From Chrysogorgia sp. JL179-B06 (taxonomy: Eukaryota; Cnidaria; Anthozoa; Scleralcyonacea; Chrysogorgiidae): a stretch of DNA of 64,000 nucleotides. A model generated the notes under the pieces. It did not search any database, was not told where the DNA came from, and was given only the letters and a program-made list of their open reading frames with translations. The DNA lies in NCBI GenBank assembly GCA_035772405.1, contig JAYKKM010000379.1, positions 1,869,492 through 1,933,491 on the forward strand, read 5' to 3'. Positions 11,200 to 22,949 of the stretch are shown here, piece by piece; within the stretch, counting starts at the first letter, position 1, and each line of letters begins with the position of its first letter. Made by a program: the position numbers and the translations under genes.

Positions 11200-13806
11200 C
11201 TAACATAGATCACTCGGTTAAGGATAGATCTCGAAATTGACCTCGAAATTGTAATCAGTAAAAACAATAACGCTGATATCGTATGTATCACAGAAACTTG
11301 GCTGAGTGCTAATATCTCAGATTCAGTTGTTGACATTAGTGGCTACACAATAGTCCGTAAAGACCGTGTTATGCATAAACGAGGTGGTGGAGTCTGTGCC
11401 TTTATTAAATCTTCTATTGGTTTTTACAATTATTGAAGAACTAGACAACCCACTATTTGAATGTCTTTGGTTATATCTTCGCCCACCCAGACTCCCACGC
11501 AGTTTTTCGTGCATAATTATTTGTATTATTTACCACCCCCCACTCGATGACGAGGCTGGTCTTGCTGAGTATCTAATCTCATCCTTGGATATAGTTCTTG
11601 ATAAAAACCCAAACGCTGGAATATTCTTGGTTGGTGATTTTAATCGTTTCAATTTCCGGATATTGAGTAATAATTTTAACCTCCGACAATTGGTAAAAGT
11701 CCCAACAAGAGGAAGCGCAACATTGGACTTGATCTTAACAAACTTGTGTGAACATTATCGCAAACCTGACATTTTGCCTGGTATTGGACTAAGTGACCAT
11801 AAATCGATATTTATCCGACCGTTAATACAAGTCAAGAAGGAAAAAGCGAAAGTTGTGTATAGAAGGTCTGTAAAACCACATATGAAGGACGGGTTTGGAA
11901 GGTGGTTAACGTCAACTGATTACTAAATTATGTAATAGAACTCTTCTTCCCGTTACGGAAAAGTAAACAACACCCCAGCGATAAGCCTTGGATTACCTCA
12001 GAGCTAAGATCCCTAATCCAGCAAAGGCAACAAGCTATGGATAAAGACCCAGAAACATTTAGGAAGCTAAGGAATAAAGTTAATAGACTGAATAATCCTC
12101 TTTGAAGTTCCTATTTTGAAAAAAAAGTGAAGAATGGAGATGACGCAGGTTCGTGGTGGAAATCCATCAAACAGCTCGCTGGCATTTCTTCTAAAAAGCC
12201 CTTACTAAGCGTGATCGAAGCAGATACAGAAATCAACTCCATAGAATTAGCTACTAGAATTAACTGTATGTTCCTGACCATTAATAATAGTCTACCACCA
12301 CTGACCCCCCTCCCCCCCGTAGAGAACAATGAATTGGATCATGAATCTGCTGAAGAAATTGCTCTGAAATATTGGATTTCTCCTGAAGAAGTCTACATAC
12401 AGTTATCTAACTTAAAGCGCGGAAAGGCGGGCCAGATCATTTATTTACCCACATGGATTTTAAAGGATTTTGCAATGGAACTTTCGTCATCCAGTTGCCT
12501 TAATTTTTAACGCTTCGATCCAAGAAAGGTCAGTTCCAGATGTTTGTAAATTAGCTGATATATTATACCAGTTCCAAAAATAAATCCAGTAAAAGACTTG
12601 GAAAAGGACTTACGGCCCATATCATTAACAGCAGTTCTCTCAAAAACAATGGAGCGCTTTGTTGCTAAATGGATCATGTCACAAATTAGACAACTGATTG
12701 ACCCTAACCAGTTCGGATCATTACCTGGACTGTCAACAACACATGGTCTCCTGTCCTTAGTCCACCATCTATACAAGGTCACTGATCAGCGCGACCAGTG
12801 TGTTCGTGTTTTACTCTTAGACTTCAGCAAGGCCTTCGATCGAATAAACCATACCATTCTGTTAAGAAAGATGAAGGATATGGCCATCGACCCTACCTTG
12901 ATAGAGTGGGTAAGAAGTTTCCTGACCGACAGAAGGCAGCGCATGAAGGTTGGAAATTCTACCTCCAGCTACCAACAAGTAAACGGTGGCGTCCCTCAGG
13001 GAACTGTTCTGGGCCCTATATTGTTTATGATAATGATCAATGACCTGTTAAAGGACTGGGAAAGCCGGTGGAAATATGTAGATGACACCACTTTTTCGGA
13101 GACGGTTGCTGTAAACGATCAATCAGTCCTGCAAATTACCCTAGATGGAATAAATTTGTGGTGTGAAGAAAATGATATGGTTTTAAATGCCCAGAAGTGT
13201 AAGGAAATTCTAATCTGTTTTTGTAAAAGGAACCTATCTTTCAACAACTGACCGTAAACGACTACCTTGTTGAACACGTAAAGTCTGCAAAATAATTGGG
13301 CCTAATGCTTAGCAGTGACCTCAAGTGGAATGAACACGTCGCATAAATCTTCGAGACGTCTCTATATGTTACGTCTTTTAAAAAGAGCGAAGGCTGATAC
13401 GAAAACGTTAATTTCAGTGTATACAACGTGTATAAGACCAATATTGGAATACTGTAACCAAATTTGGCATTTCAACATCCCAGAATATCTATCAAAAGAT
13501 ATTGAAAGGATCCAGCGCAGAGCCTTAAAAATTAGCCATCCATCATTATCTTACTTCGACGCACTAGTGGTCTGTAACATCCCAGCTTTGCATTCAAGAC
13601 GTGAACAACTGTGCTCGGTATTCTTCAAAAATAAAGTTGTCCCAGAGTCTAGTCGGCCGCTAACAGGTCTGGTGGAGATTGCTGCAAACCCTAAATATGA
13701 CCTACGTGCTCCAAAGAAACTTGCACCAATCAAATGCACTAAAAATCGTTTTAAAAACTCATTTATTCCGTCGTCTGTTGAACGATTTAATACTTTCAGT
13801 ACCTAG
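11200..13806 (+). pseudogene. CR1-like LINE, 5'-truncated and decayed (endonuclease + reverse transcriptase)
   Basis: Several frame-shifted pieces together cover a non-LTR retrotransposon second ORF. From about 11243 the APE-type endonuclease is visible: CITETWL, a GGGVCAFI block, GDFN near 11632 and SDHKSI near 11800. The linker with KPWITSELRSLIQQR follows (about 11980), then the RT from 12598 with DLRPISLT, LDFSKAFDRINH, the GVPQGTVLGPILF block and the catalytic YVDD (13075-13086). The C-terminal region (13315-13806) contains YTTCIRPILEYCNQIWH. Stops and frameshifts near 11425, 11924, 12510, 13249 and 13345 show that the copy is dead. ORF1 and the 5' end are missing. It is followed by (TA)n at 13983. 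It could be classed with CR1 or a related Jockey-group clade; a phylogeny would decide. Confidence 0.9.
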
Positions 13807-13980
13807 GTTTTTATATCTATATTTTATAGATTTGAGAATTTTTAATATTTCTACTATAATAACTTGTATTTTACATGAAAAAAGCAAAGCAAGCAGCTAT
13901 GTTTATGGATGTATTTCAACCGCTTTAGGTTGCAAAATCCAATTTGATATTAAAATCTTAATTATTATATGTATTTTTTC

Positions 13981-13982
<2 letters not shown>

Positions 13983-14077
<95 letters not shown>
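13983..14077. repeat. (TA)n microsatellite
   Basis: About 95 bp of TA with one break, starting about 175 bp after the LINE coding region. Shorter TA runs follow near 14232-14255 and 14330-14356. The rest of 14078-14574 shows nothing recognised. Confidence 0.95.
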
Positions 14078-14574
14078 ACTATTTTACATTAAAAGGTGAA
14101 TTGTATCGAACGAACAGCGACGGAGACATTTTGAAAACTATCTGTAAATCTTCACAAATTCTTCAGTATATTGTTCAATAACAACATTTCTTGAAGTTGT
14201 GATGTTATCTTGTATGTTGTATATATACCGTATATATATATATATATATACAGTATATATATTTAATATTTTAGTTATTTTAACATGATGGATCACTCTT
14301 TTTAACTGTTTTAACTGTCTTAGGATATATATATGTATATATATATATATATATATGCATCTAATATATTCTCTAAAGGGCGTGGCCCTATTTATGGCAT
14401 TCTGTGAGACACAGGACATCCACAACTTTGAAAAGCTTCCAAAGTCCCTGGATATTTGATTTGCATGTTTCAAACTTTCTAACAAGCTGAAACATCTAAA
14501 ACTAACTATCAATGAGTTAAAGACCGAGAATAAAATATATTTGAAATTAGACGATCGATACTAACGTTTCCTGA

Positions 14575-14700
14575 TTTTAAAACATAATTGCCTGGGGGAG
14601 GCTTAATAGTAGAGGGGGGCTTAAATATTTTCTACTTACACAAACGGGGCTTATTAGAAGAGGGGGGCTTAATAGAGAAATTACAGCAGTGGGTACTTAA
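14575..14700. repeat. degenerate GGGGGCTTAATAGA tandem repeat
   Basis: Four imperfect units of a GGGGCTTAATAGNAGAG-type motif with spacers. Function unknown. Confidence 0.6.
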
Positions 14701-14989
14701 TGATATATAGTTCACAAGCACGATATATAACATATAATACATTAGCTACGCAACACTAAGTTTGACACAAGATATACCTTGTCTTATTACTATCTCGAGA
14801 TTACCAGAAAATTGTTAATGTTTTGGCCAATTACTAATTTACATGCTTGTTATCTATATTGTCAGATTTTTCAGACATCACGAGCCTGTTTATATATGAC
14901 ACCTTCGCGTATTCCTATTGTTCACTGATCTAACATGCGCGAATGAATCCACAGTTCTCCAGCTAGCTCGCGTCTTGCTACGTATTGAA

Positions 14990-14995
14990 TTTATT
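14990..14995 (-). promoter_or_regulatory. candidate polyadenylation signal of the aquaporin gene
   Basis: AATAAA on the minus strand, 32 bases after the aquaporin stop codon. It is rather close to the stop, and other sites further downstream are possible in this AT-rich sequence. Confidence 0.4.
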
Positions 14996-15026
14996 TAAAT
15001 CACGGACGATTCTTGGACGAGTATAT

Positions 15027-15252
15027 TCAGCGGTCTCCAAGCTCCACATCCGTATCTGATTGTTGGACATCAGAGCCTTTGAAGAAAATAAGACGGTCTG
15101 GTGAAGCAAGAATGAGGCGATAGATTGCCGAGGCGAGTATAGCCCCAAATATGGGTCCAACCCAGTACACGTAATGGTCTGACCAATAAGATCCAACGAC
15201 GGCAGGTCCAAAGCTTCGAGCGGGGTTTAATGATCCTCCTGAAATTGGGCCA
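15027..15252 (-). CDS. AQP8-like: AQP8-like aquaporin, exon 4 (second NPA half-helix, helix 6, C terminus)
   Basis: The acceptor TTTTCTAG ends at 15253 and the exon enters in phase 2, completing Ile193. It encodes the second NPA box GGSLNPARSFGPA (NPA at residues 202-204, pore arginine R205) and a sixth membrane helix around YVYWVGPIFGAILASAIY. A short hydrophilic tail ends in ELGDR and a TGA at 15029-15027. Gly199 fills the LE1 filter position and Ser200 sits where vertebrate AQP8 has cysteine. Together with exons 1-3 the reading frame closes exactly at 267 codons plus stop. Confidence 0.92.
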
Positions 15253-15351
15253 CTAGAAAAAACACCAAGATTTAATTATATTTACATTGATTTGATGAGA
15301 TAAATTCAATTTCGCAAGTAAACATTTTACTCACGTGTTAATATTAACAGC

Positions 15352-15482
15352 TTAGGCCCGTTTCAAACGTCGAACGTTTCATGTGCCGAAGCTAGCTAAT
15401 GTAAATGAGCAAAACCCTTTGTTTAAGTTCATTTGCATTAGATTCGGCACATGAGAAGTTCGACGATTGAAACGGGCCTAAC
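15352..15482. mobile_element. MITE with TTAGGCCCGTTTCA ends, in aquaporin intron 3
   Basis: A 130-bp foldback starting TTAGGCCCGTTTCAAACGTCG and ending CGACGATTGAAACGGGCCTAA. The centre also pairs (GTGCCGAA.../TTCGGCAC). A TA or TTA/TAA target duplication is possible. Nothing is coded. Confidence 0.75.
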
Positions 15483-15691
15483 TTTTGGTCAAATATTCAG
15501 TCTACAAACCATGAAACATCAAACAGATGTTTTTTGCTGTTGTTATAATTGTTGTTGTGTTATGTAAGTCTCTACAGGAAGACATCTCTTTAAATGAAGA
15601 TTAGAGGATTTAACATGTATAATAATTATCTCCTCGCAAGCGAGGGTGATAATCTCGCAGCGGCAGGGATCCATTTCGAACGAAAAGTTTG

Positions 15692-15811
<120 letters not shown>

Positions 15812-15819
15812 TCAGCGGA

Positions 15820-16415
15820 GCATGGTAGGACCATGGATAGTAAATAGACTGGATAGGAAACTAGTTGACGTCAGCGTGAAAACCTAGTTGAAATTCGTGA
15901 TGTCACGAAGATGTCACGAGTACACAGATTTTGCTGAGTTTCTCTTCGACTTCTCCATATTTTCGTATTCAAGTAGCTATATTGAGATTCCAAAATGTTT
16001 CATCGTCTTACAAACCTGCCTAAGCCACGACCAAATGATCGAGGTAAATGTTGTTCGTCTTTGTTTCAGCTGTTTTCGTTTTGTGGTGAAGAAACTGGCG
16101 TCGCAAAACTACCGTTGTTTTAGTTGAAATTTGGGACGCGTTTTTCACCATCTAAAGTTGGATCTTTTCGCCTAAAATGAGTAATGGTAGTCGGATATTC
16201 CATCGTAAAGTGGCATTGTGATATTTTTTGGTAGTTTGACTATCATTTTTAGCTGTATTATTGCTAAACGTTGCGATTTATGGTGATTTTGTGACATCAC
16301 GATTTGCAACTAGGTTTTCACGCGACCAACTGGTGCCTAAACCAATCAGCATGCTGGAAACGTCGCACGTGATCTTAGTTTCCTATCCAGTCTATTTACT
16401 ATTCATGGTAGGACC
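15820..16415. repeat. foldback element in aquaporin intron 3
   Basis: The left end ATGGTAGGACCATGGATAG followed by ATAGACTGGATAGGAAACTAG is matched by the right end CTATCCAGTCTATTTACTAT with ATGGTAGGACC. The inner pair is GTGATGTCAC / GTGACATCAC. The arms are about 100 bp and the element about 595 bp. Confidence 0.65.
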
Positions 16416-16439
16416 AACTCCTTTGAATAGGACAATATT

Positions 16440-16740
16440 TGGGCAGTCAACGATAGCGGCCATTGGCGATTTGTGATCTGACGAACTACATAAACAGGTT
16501 TTTACGAAGGGTATGCACGTTTGCGTAATATAATAGGCACGTATGTTATGTATTTGGAGTCGCTAATTCCAAATCTGTTTTCAGAATTGAAATCGAGTAA
16601 ATATCGAGTAAATACGGCCTTTTGCAATTTGTTATCTATTATCGCATTGTCTCTGTAGATAATTTAAATACACGGCGTGCGCGGCGAGGGGTTATTGCCG
16701 AACGTATTTCTAGTATTGAGAATAAAGGCGATGTTTAAAT
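16440..16740. repeat. dispersed repeat containing GGCGATTTGTGATCTGA, copy 2
   Basis: Matches 6890-7090 and, inverted, 27540-27850. It lies in aquaporin intron 3. Confidence 0.6.
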
Positions 16741-16773
16741 ATGAAAATTGCCTGACTGTCCTGACTACTGTAT

Positions 16774-16845
16774 GTCTCAATAGCTCAGTGGTCAGAACGC
16801 CGATGCGTTGATTCGGAGACCTCGAGTTTGATTCCTGCTTGGGCC
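16774..16845 (+). repeat. tRNA-like sequence, probably a SINE head
   Basis: GTCTCAA can pair with TTGGGCC as an acceptor stem. An A box (TAGCTCAGTGGTC) and a B-box relative (GAGTTTGATTCC) are present at tRNA spacing. The D, anticodon and T stems contain mismatches, so it is not called a functional tRNA. A TA tract follows 50 bp later. Confidence 0.55.
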
Positions 16846-16893
16846 AGTCAGATTGTTCATATAATAATTATTATACATGTTAAATCCTCTCTT

Positions 16894-17003
<110 letters not shown>

Positions 17004-17224
17004 CACCTCAACTTTAAATTGCACAAACATAGAGCTAAGTTTACGTGACCGGTCAAGCTTGATCGAATATATCTTGCTAGTGAGTTCCCTGCTGTGGAGA
17101 GGAATTCGAGCTCGAATACCAATCGCGTAAACCAAATATCACGCGTGTAAATTAAAACGAGTCTCTCAACAATGTAGAACAAGAAGACGTTTGAAGACCG
17201 TATTCAAGATTGTTTTGGTATAAT

Positions 17225-17372
17225 ATATAATTTATAGTCCGGCCTCCGCTCGGGGAATTCGCCGAAATATTACACGTCGGGATAATATACCCTCGGACTT
17301 CGCCATCGCGGGGTATATCGCCCCTCGAGGTAATATTTCGTCGAATTCCCCTCGCTCCGGGTCTATAAATGA
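17225..17372. repeat. foldback with TATAGTCCGG...CCGGGTCTATA ends, copy 2
   Basis: Arms contain GGGGAATTCG / CGAATTCCCC and AAATATTAC / GTAATATTT. Related to 6594-6735. It lies in aquaporin intron 3. Confidence 0.7.
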
Positions 17373-17562
17373 TAAATGCGAGTGATGTGTGTTAATTGCC
17401 CCCAGAAGGGCACATCGTCCGAAATGTCGTCTATGAAAATACGTCTTACTTTTACGTAAGAATTTTTCGACCTGTTGAGTGTTGGAGTTCTCTTATTTCT
17501 CTTGTTCATATTACATCCAGTTATTTTGAGAACGTAGCAACTTTCATATTTATTCATATGTT

Positions 17563-17660
17563 AAGACCCAACCTGCACCAGTTACGAAAATGCAACCCCA
17601 TGGTCTGCCAATTGGAAATCCAACCCGCGATCTCTATAGGTTTCTCGGACTATAGCGCTG
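17563..17660 (-). mobile_element. diverged tRNA-Ala-like SINE fragment
   Basis: TTAAGACCCAACCTGCACCA and AGTTACGAAAATGCAACC resemble the 3' body of the 5032-5477 SINEs. The tRNA part is strongly decayed. Confidence 0.5.
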
Positions 17661-17722
17661 CATACATATCAACAGTTGTATGTGTGAACCTATTATTATT
17701 ATCCATAATAACATTAACTTAC

Positions 17723-17916
17723 ATGGCATAAATACCAATAGCGACTGCAAACCCAATTGGTATTGGAGCAACAATACTTTTGGTCTTGCTATCAACAGCA
17801 GTAAGTTGAACCGCGAGAACCAACACTGTCGTAGCAATTAATTCAGCCAACATGGCACTGCCAATCTTAACGTCTTCGCCAAGACCATGTGCACCACCAT
17901 GTATTCGACTGTAAGC
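17723..17916 (-). CDS. AQP8-like: AQP8-like aquaporin, exon 3 (helices 4-5)
   Basis: The acceptor CGAAACAG ends at 17917 and the donor is GTAAGT starting at 17722. The exon enters in phase 0 and leaves in phase 2 (64 codons plus two bases). It encodes residues 129-192: the loop AYSRIHGGAHGLGED, helix 4 (AMLAELIATTVLVLAVQL) with the aquaporin-typical AE, and helix 5 (PIPIGFAVAIGIYA). Ile190 lies nine residues before Gly199, which is the helix-5 selectivity-filter position. The exon was found from splice sites and homology because long open frames in this stretch lie in other frames. Confidence 0.9.
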
Positions 17917-18017
17917 CTGTTTCGTGAGAACTGCCTATATTAAACGAAAGGAAATAACTCAATTTTTGCATATATACAGCTACGCAGCCTACACTTGTCC
18001 AACGACGCTCGTCTTAA

Positions 18018-18240
18018 AGTGCCCTAACCTCAAATTTTTTATTGTCTTATTTGAAAGAACTTTTAAAATGATAAAGCAACTTCTTTTGAAGATTTTCGTT
18101 TCTTCGCTTTCTTTTTGAGATATATCAGTTTGTTTGATATGCAAATGTCAGGAATTTAGGTCACACATGCATAATGACTCATTGGAGAAATGTGTGTATC
18201 TCTTTCAATCTCGAACGAAATCCTTTAAAACAAGACTGTG
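18018..18240. mobile_element. MITE, AGTGCCC/TTAA family, left half, in aquaporin intron 2
   Basis: Begins AGTGCCCTAACCTC after TTAA (18014-18017) and matches the left arm and part of the centre of 24643-25114. The right arm is missing. The rest of intron 2 (18241-18724) holds nothing recognised. Confidence 0.7.
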
Positions 18241-18724
18241 AAACTTGAAAAAATATCTGAAGGAAACGCGAGAAATGGCAGAGAATAGATGAAAAATATT
18301 AAAAATCTGTTATATTTTAGACTCGTTGTTGAATAGCTTTTTGAATAGATTTTGAATAGCTAAATAACAACACAAAAGTAATTTCGAGAATGTCACTAAT
18401 CTTAATGCAGAATTTCATGAACATAATTTACAAGGGGAAAAACTAGTCTTCCTTAAGCACTTTAGTCCAATATAGTTATACATTATGTAGAAAACCTATA
18501 GGGAGCTACCTTAAGCCTGATATTCGAAATTAATAGATAATTAATTAAAAAACAGTTTTTAATTGTATTATAGTAAAGTCCCAAACAAGGAAAATACTAA
18601 AATCTGGTTGCAGTTATCTTTTACGCTATAATGTACAGTACATATAAATAAGTACATAAACTACTGTGAAAGAATAAGATAAGCTGCTACACCTATAATA
18701 CTTACGATTCTTGATTGTACTTAC

Positions 18725-18851
18725 TCGTGCAAAACCTGCTCCAGCAATGGCTCCCAGTAGCTGAGAGAAAACGTACATTAAGGCCAAAAGTGGACTAATT
18801 GCTCCAGCTAGTAAAACTCCTAGGGTTACAGCGGGATTGATGTGACCTCCA
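18725..18851 (-). CDS. AQP8-like: AQP8-like aquaporin, exon 2 (first NPA box, helix 3)
   Basis: The acceptor ACTTTTAG ends at 18852 and the donor GTAAGT begins at 18724. The exon enters in phase 2, completing Ser86, and leaves in phase 0 after GFAR. It encodes [11 protein letters not shown] with the first NPA at residues 91-93, then helix 3 ([20 protein letters not shown]). The open frame continues past the donor, but those codons are intronic: the AYSR start of exon 3 joins in frame and continues the family alignment. Confidence 0.92.
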
Positions 18852-19329
18852 CTAAAAGTAAAAATTGAATTTGATTGGTTATTAGCATACAGATTATTTG
18901 TGAAATCTGTTGGTGATGACGTCAATCTACAGATTCGAGCTTCTGCGTCGTGAACGTGGTAACGTGACAAAACACAGCGGTGAAAAAGACACACATTTGA
19001 AAGAAAAACTCCTGAAGATTACATTACACATTTCGCATTTCATTTACAGAAATAAAATTGTCATTAAAACTAAAGGAGGTTCAATAACGTGAACGTGTAT
19101 TTATGTTAATGAATCAGTACGTTTATTAAGATTCGTTGCATTTCATTAAAACTATTTAGATACAAGAAGTACAGTCAATGACATCATGGGAAGTTCTAAA
19201 GAACGAGGAATATATTTAATGGATCATCTTGGAATGGAACACTCAATAATGCAAATATCACAAACGTTAACGTCAAAACGTATGATCAACTGGACATTGG
19301 TTTTATAAAAGGTTTACCTTTTGGCGTTT

Positions 19330-20355
19330 GCGCAAGCAAACTTGAATGGCATGCATGCCCGAAAGGCGAAGAAGCCGTAGCGGTCATAAAACCAGTTATG
19401 TTATACGTAACTTCAGTCTGGTCATCGTGTAGGAGTAAAGCCCTTGAGAGAGTCGTTCGCATGCAGAAGCGCGCGGCACGTATAATACTGGATGCCGAAC
19501 GTATGATGACTAAAACAGTAACGATGTTCAATGAATTAAAATGGGTCCCCTTTTATACTGAAGCTTACATCAAACACTTGTAATCAGACTATATAAATGA
19601 GATAATTCTCATGTTCATACAAGAAATTACACTAGATACTCTAATTTAAATTTTATCTACCCTCACTACAATAAGATTTCAGATGGGGGCCACACGTTTA
19701 TTATAAGGACAATTAAAGACTAGAACAATCTCGGTCCAAATGCTAAAAAAAGTCAATCAATTAAACGTTTTATAAAAGAATAATATTTAAGAAAAATGTG
19801 GACGCTCAGAAAGTGAACGGTTATTTTAATGATATACAAAATAGATAGATTTAATTATGATAATGTATATATGTTATGTCAATTTAAACCAGATTAGTAG
19901 AATGTTAAATTAATATTATAATCAACATAACTTTGTTACGTAAATACTATTTTTGATATCATTATTTAGTTTTAAAAATGTTATTAATGTAAATAGTTGC
20001 AAACAACAAGTAATCTACTTATGTGTTAATATATACACTGCTGTAGTGAATCAGAAGGTTACAGGTTCGATTCCTGTCCGGGACTCAGAATCATTTTTCT
20101 GAGGATACGAGCTTGACGATCGTCCATGTGTCGTTAATCTACTTATATTAGTATAATCTACTTATATTAGTATATAACTTATTCTAAAGACATATAAATG
20201 TTACTCAATTGACATTTTCTATTTATTGTTTTAGTCTATAGTGGATAAATTTTAATTAATTTTAATATATTTTAATTCTGGGCCTCAAGGAAGAACATTT
20301 TTACTGATTGAGTTACCCTGCTTAAATAAAGCTTTTATTATTATTTTATTATTAA
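19330..20355 (+). pseudogene. LINE (CR1-like) 3' fragment in aquaporin intron 1
   Basis: The segment 19398-19580 encodes the conserved C-terminal block seen in CR1-like LINEs (VWSSCRSKALERVVRMQKRAA, then FNELKWVPFYTEAYIK). It is followed by decayed frames and a 3' end with AATAAAGC and a TTATTATTATTTTATTATT tail near 20325-20355. A tRNA-like SINE piece (20051-20140) interrupts the 3' untranslated part. The RT core is missing. Confidence 0.7.
20051..20140 (+). mobile_element. tRNA-like SINE fragment (family 2)
   Basis: Carries the B-box region AGGTTACAGGTTCGATTCC, TGTCCGGGACT and the tail GAGCTTGACGATCGTCCATG shared with 22950-23290 and 27180-27420. The A-box half is missing. Confidence 0.6.
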
Positions 20356-20421
20356 AAATCTAAAATGGTCTCGTAAGAAAGACCTTGAAAGAAAACGTTA
20401 TTTATCGAATACACTGCTAAA

Positions 20422-22468
20422 TATCACTGGAAAAACGAAGCCTCTTCCATACGATGTAAATAATATGTAATTTCAATAGACTGTATAAATCCAATTTACA
20501 TACTAATTGTAGTTTGACATATACTATGTAAATTGCATGCCTTCTTTGTAAAATTCACAAGGTTTCTCCTAATACTTGTTAAACTGTTTGTCAATAGTTT
20601 CTATCTAGTTTGTAAATTACTGGGAAGTTGTTTGTGAAATACGTGCAACTTATTTGTAAATAGTTTGTAAACTACTGCCAATTTGTTTGTAAATATTTTG
20701 TAAATTACTGCAGGCAACTTATTTGTAAATAGTTTGTAAAATACGTGCAACTTATTTGTTAATAGTTTGTAAATTACTGGCAACTTATTTGTAAATAGTT
20801 TGTAAAAATTTGCTGAAATATTGTCGTTGCCATGATAAAAAACATGTATGTAAAATCGGGTTTAATTTTCGATTATGTCAGGAATTCAAATACTTTTGTA
20901 ATCTGCCGGCAGGGTTTTTCCCAAGGACATTAAACTTGAAATAAGTTGCACGTATTTCACAAACAACTTCCCAGTAATTTACAAACTCTTTACAAACAAA
21001 TCCCAGTAATTTACAAACTAGATACAAACTATTAACAAACAGTTTAACAAGTATTAGGAGAAACCTTGTGAATTTACAAACAGTTTACAAATTTTTTACA
21101 AAGAAGGCATGCATGGGTATATGTATCGTTATGGGTATTCGGGACCCATTGCTTTCTTGGTTCCGTAGCTAACTTTCTCAATGGCACCACCGTGTTGTTC
21201 TTGATGGATTTATTTCTGAATTGCTGCCTGTAACATCTGGTGTTCCTCAAGGTTCGGTCCTAGGACCGCTTCTGTTCCTTATATACATCAACGATATGGC
21301 TGATGCAATCACTCAGGGATCGCATTTACCCTTATTCGCTGATGACTCGAAGTGTTTTCAAGTTATTTTCAGCAATACTGACCAAGATAAACTCCAGGAA
21401 GATCTTAATGCTCTGTACAATTGGTCTACCACCTGCGGTATGGAGTTTAATGTCGATAAGTGTAAGGTGCTGAGAGTTGTTAGAACTCGTACAATTTATG
21501 ATCGTCAGTACTATTTGGGTTCTAAACAACTGTCTGTTGTTCAGGGTGAGAAAGATCTTGGAGTGTGGCTTACTATCACTCTCAACTGGAACACCCATAC
21601 TGATATAAGGCCCAAAGGATGCTTGGTCTATTGTATCGGACTTCGAGAGACATCGATGATCACACCGTAAAGCGTTTACTCCATTCCACGTGGGTGAGGT
21701 CAACACTTGAATATGCAGTCCAGTATGGTCTCCACACAAGAAACGTAATATGAACAAAATTGAGCAGGTGCAGCGCCGCGCCTCGGCTTATTTTAGGTCA
21801 TGAAGTAGATTACAAGACCAGGCTTGAACAACTTCAGCTTCTTCCTCTGTACATGCGTAGGGAAATCACAGATCTTGTCTTCCTTTTTAAAATGATTCAC
21901 GGCTTAGTAGACATGCCACGTAGTTTCATTTCTTGGAGAAGTACGGGTCGTTGTCTGCGTAATATTGATGACTTGACTCTTATAGTACCTTATGCCCGTA
22001 CAGATGTCTTTAAGTGTTCTTATTTCGTTCGTGTCACTAGGCTCTGGAACTCTCTCCCATACTCTATACGTGGCATTAACACCTTGTCGTTTTTTAAGAG
22101 ACTACCGTTTCTCAGCATTATTTCAAACTTTTTCCTGTTGCTTTTAATCCATAGTTTTTCAGTTTCGTATAATTTCGTTGTCTTTACTCTTTGATTTCAT
22201 ATTAATGTTATATGTTATTTGTATTTGTAAAGGGTGACCAATCCTGAGGGAATCTTGAATTCTGTTTTTGGTTTACCCTAATACATTCAATTTTTAGTTG
22301 TAATACTGCAATTGATATGTATTATAAATTCTAATAAATAAATAAATAAATGGAATTACATATAGTATGTCGAACTACAATTAGTATGTAAATTGGAATT
22401 ACAGTCTATTTCCAAAGAAATTACATATTATTTACATAGTATGGAAGAGGCTTCGTTTTTCCAGTGTA
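20422..22468. repeat. foldback element with tandem-repeat arms, split by a LINE
   Basis: The left outer arm (20425-20531) pairs with 22353-22466, for example AACGAAGCCTCTTCCATA against TATGGAAGAGGCTTCGTT. The inner arms (20532-20820 and about 20935-21113) pair with each other and consist of CTTATTTGTAAATAGTTTGT-type units of about 30-35 bp. The right outer arm is displaced: it follows a LINE at 21114-22352. Removing the LINE rejoins the palindrome at GCATGCA|AATT. Confidence 0.8.
21114..22352 (+). pseudogene. LINE 3' fragment (RT C-terminal half) inserted in the foldback
   Basis: The frame at 21221-21670 encodes RT blocks GVPQGSVLGPLLFLIYIND and the catalytic FADD, followed by a CGMEFNVDKCKVL thumb region. 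A second frame (21760-22194) encodes the C-terminal block with LDMYMRREITDLVF-like and RVTRLWNSLPYSIRG sequence. One frameshift separates them near 21670-21760. The 3' end is AATAAATAAATAAATGG. The 5' half, including the endonuclease, is absent, as expected of a 5'-truncated insertion. It belongs to a CR1/L2-like group; the clade is not resolved. Confidence 0.85.
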
Positions 22469-22949
22469 TTACACTTAACGACGTCTTTACTTATTTAAAG
22501 TAATTTATTTTGACTACAGTTCCTCTCTAATATAGGTAATGTGAAAGTATTTTTAGATTCTGTATTCAACATGCTACTTGTAATATTGTTGGCGTGTGAA
22601 CTTGAGCACTTCGGCAGGTGTTATAGAGAGAATATATTTCATCTTGGCGACAAGATTTGTTGTTTACATGACTGGAATATTCTTTCCCAAGTTGCTTACA
22701 TCGATATATAAATGTTCGCAAATCATTTCAACATTAGATAGTTTACGGAATCACTACTACTATTGATTATTTATAACATCTATTCTTGACAGTCGTGATA
22801 GCATCTTTTAAGGCTTACCAGAAGCTAAATTGGGCAAGTTACAGCGAATTGAGAATACAGCTGCCAGATATGAGGGTAAAAAATCAGATCACACCCCGCC
22901 CCTTTATAGTAATCTTCAAGGATTATTTTCAAGATACTGTTAATTGACG

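Noticed and set aside
11366..11926. Separate host gene for the endonuclease-like frame
   Set aside because: Endonuclease, RT and C-terminal blocks follow in LINE order with frameshifts; it is one dead element.
17634..17837. 67-residue frame overlapping aquaporin exon 3
   Set aside because: It is in the wrong frame; the spliced frame gives a continuous aquaporin alignment.
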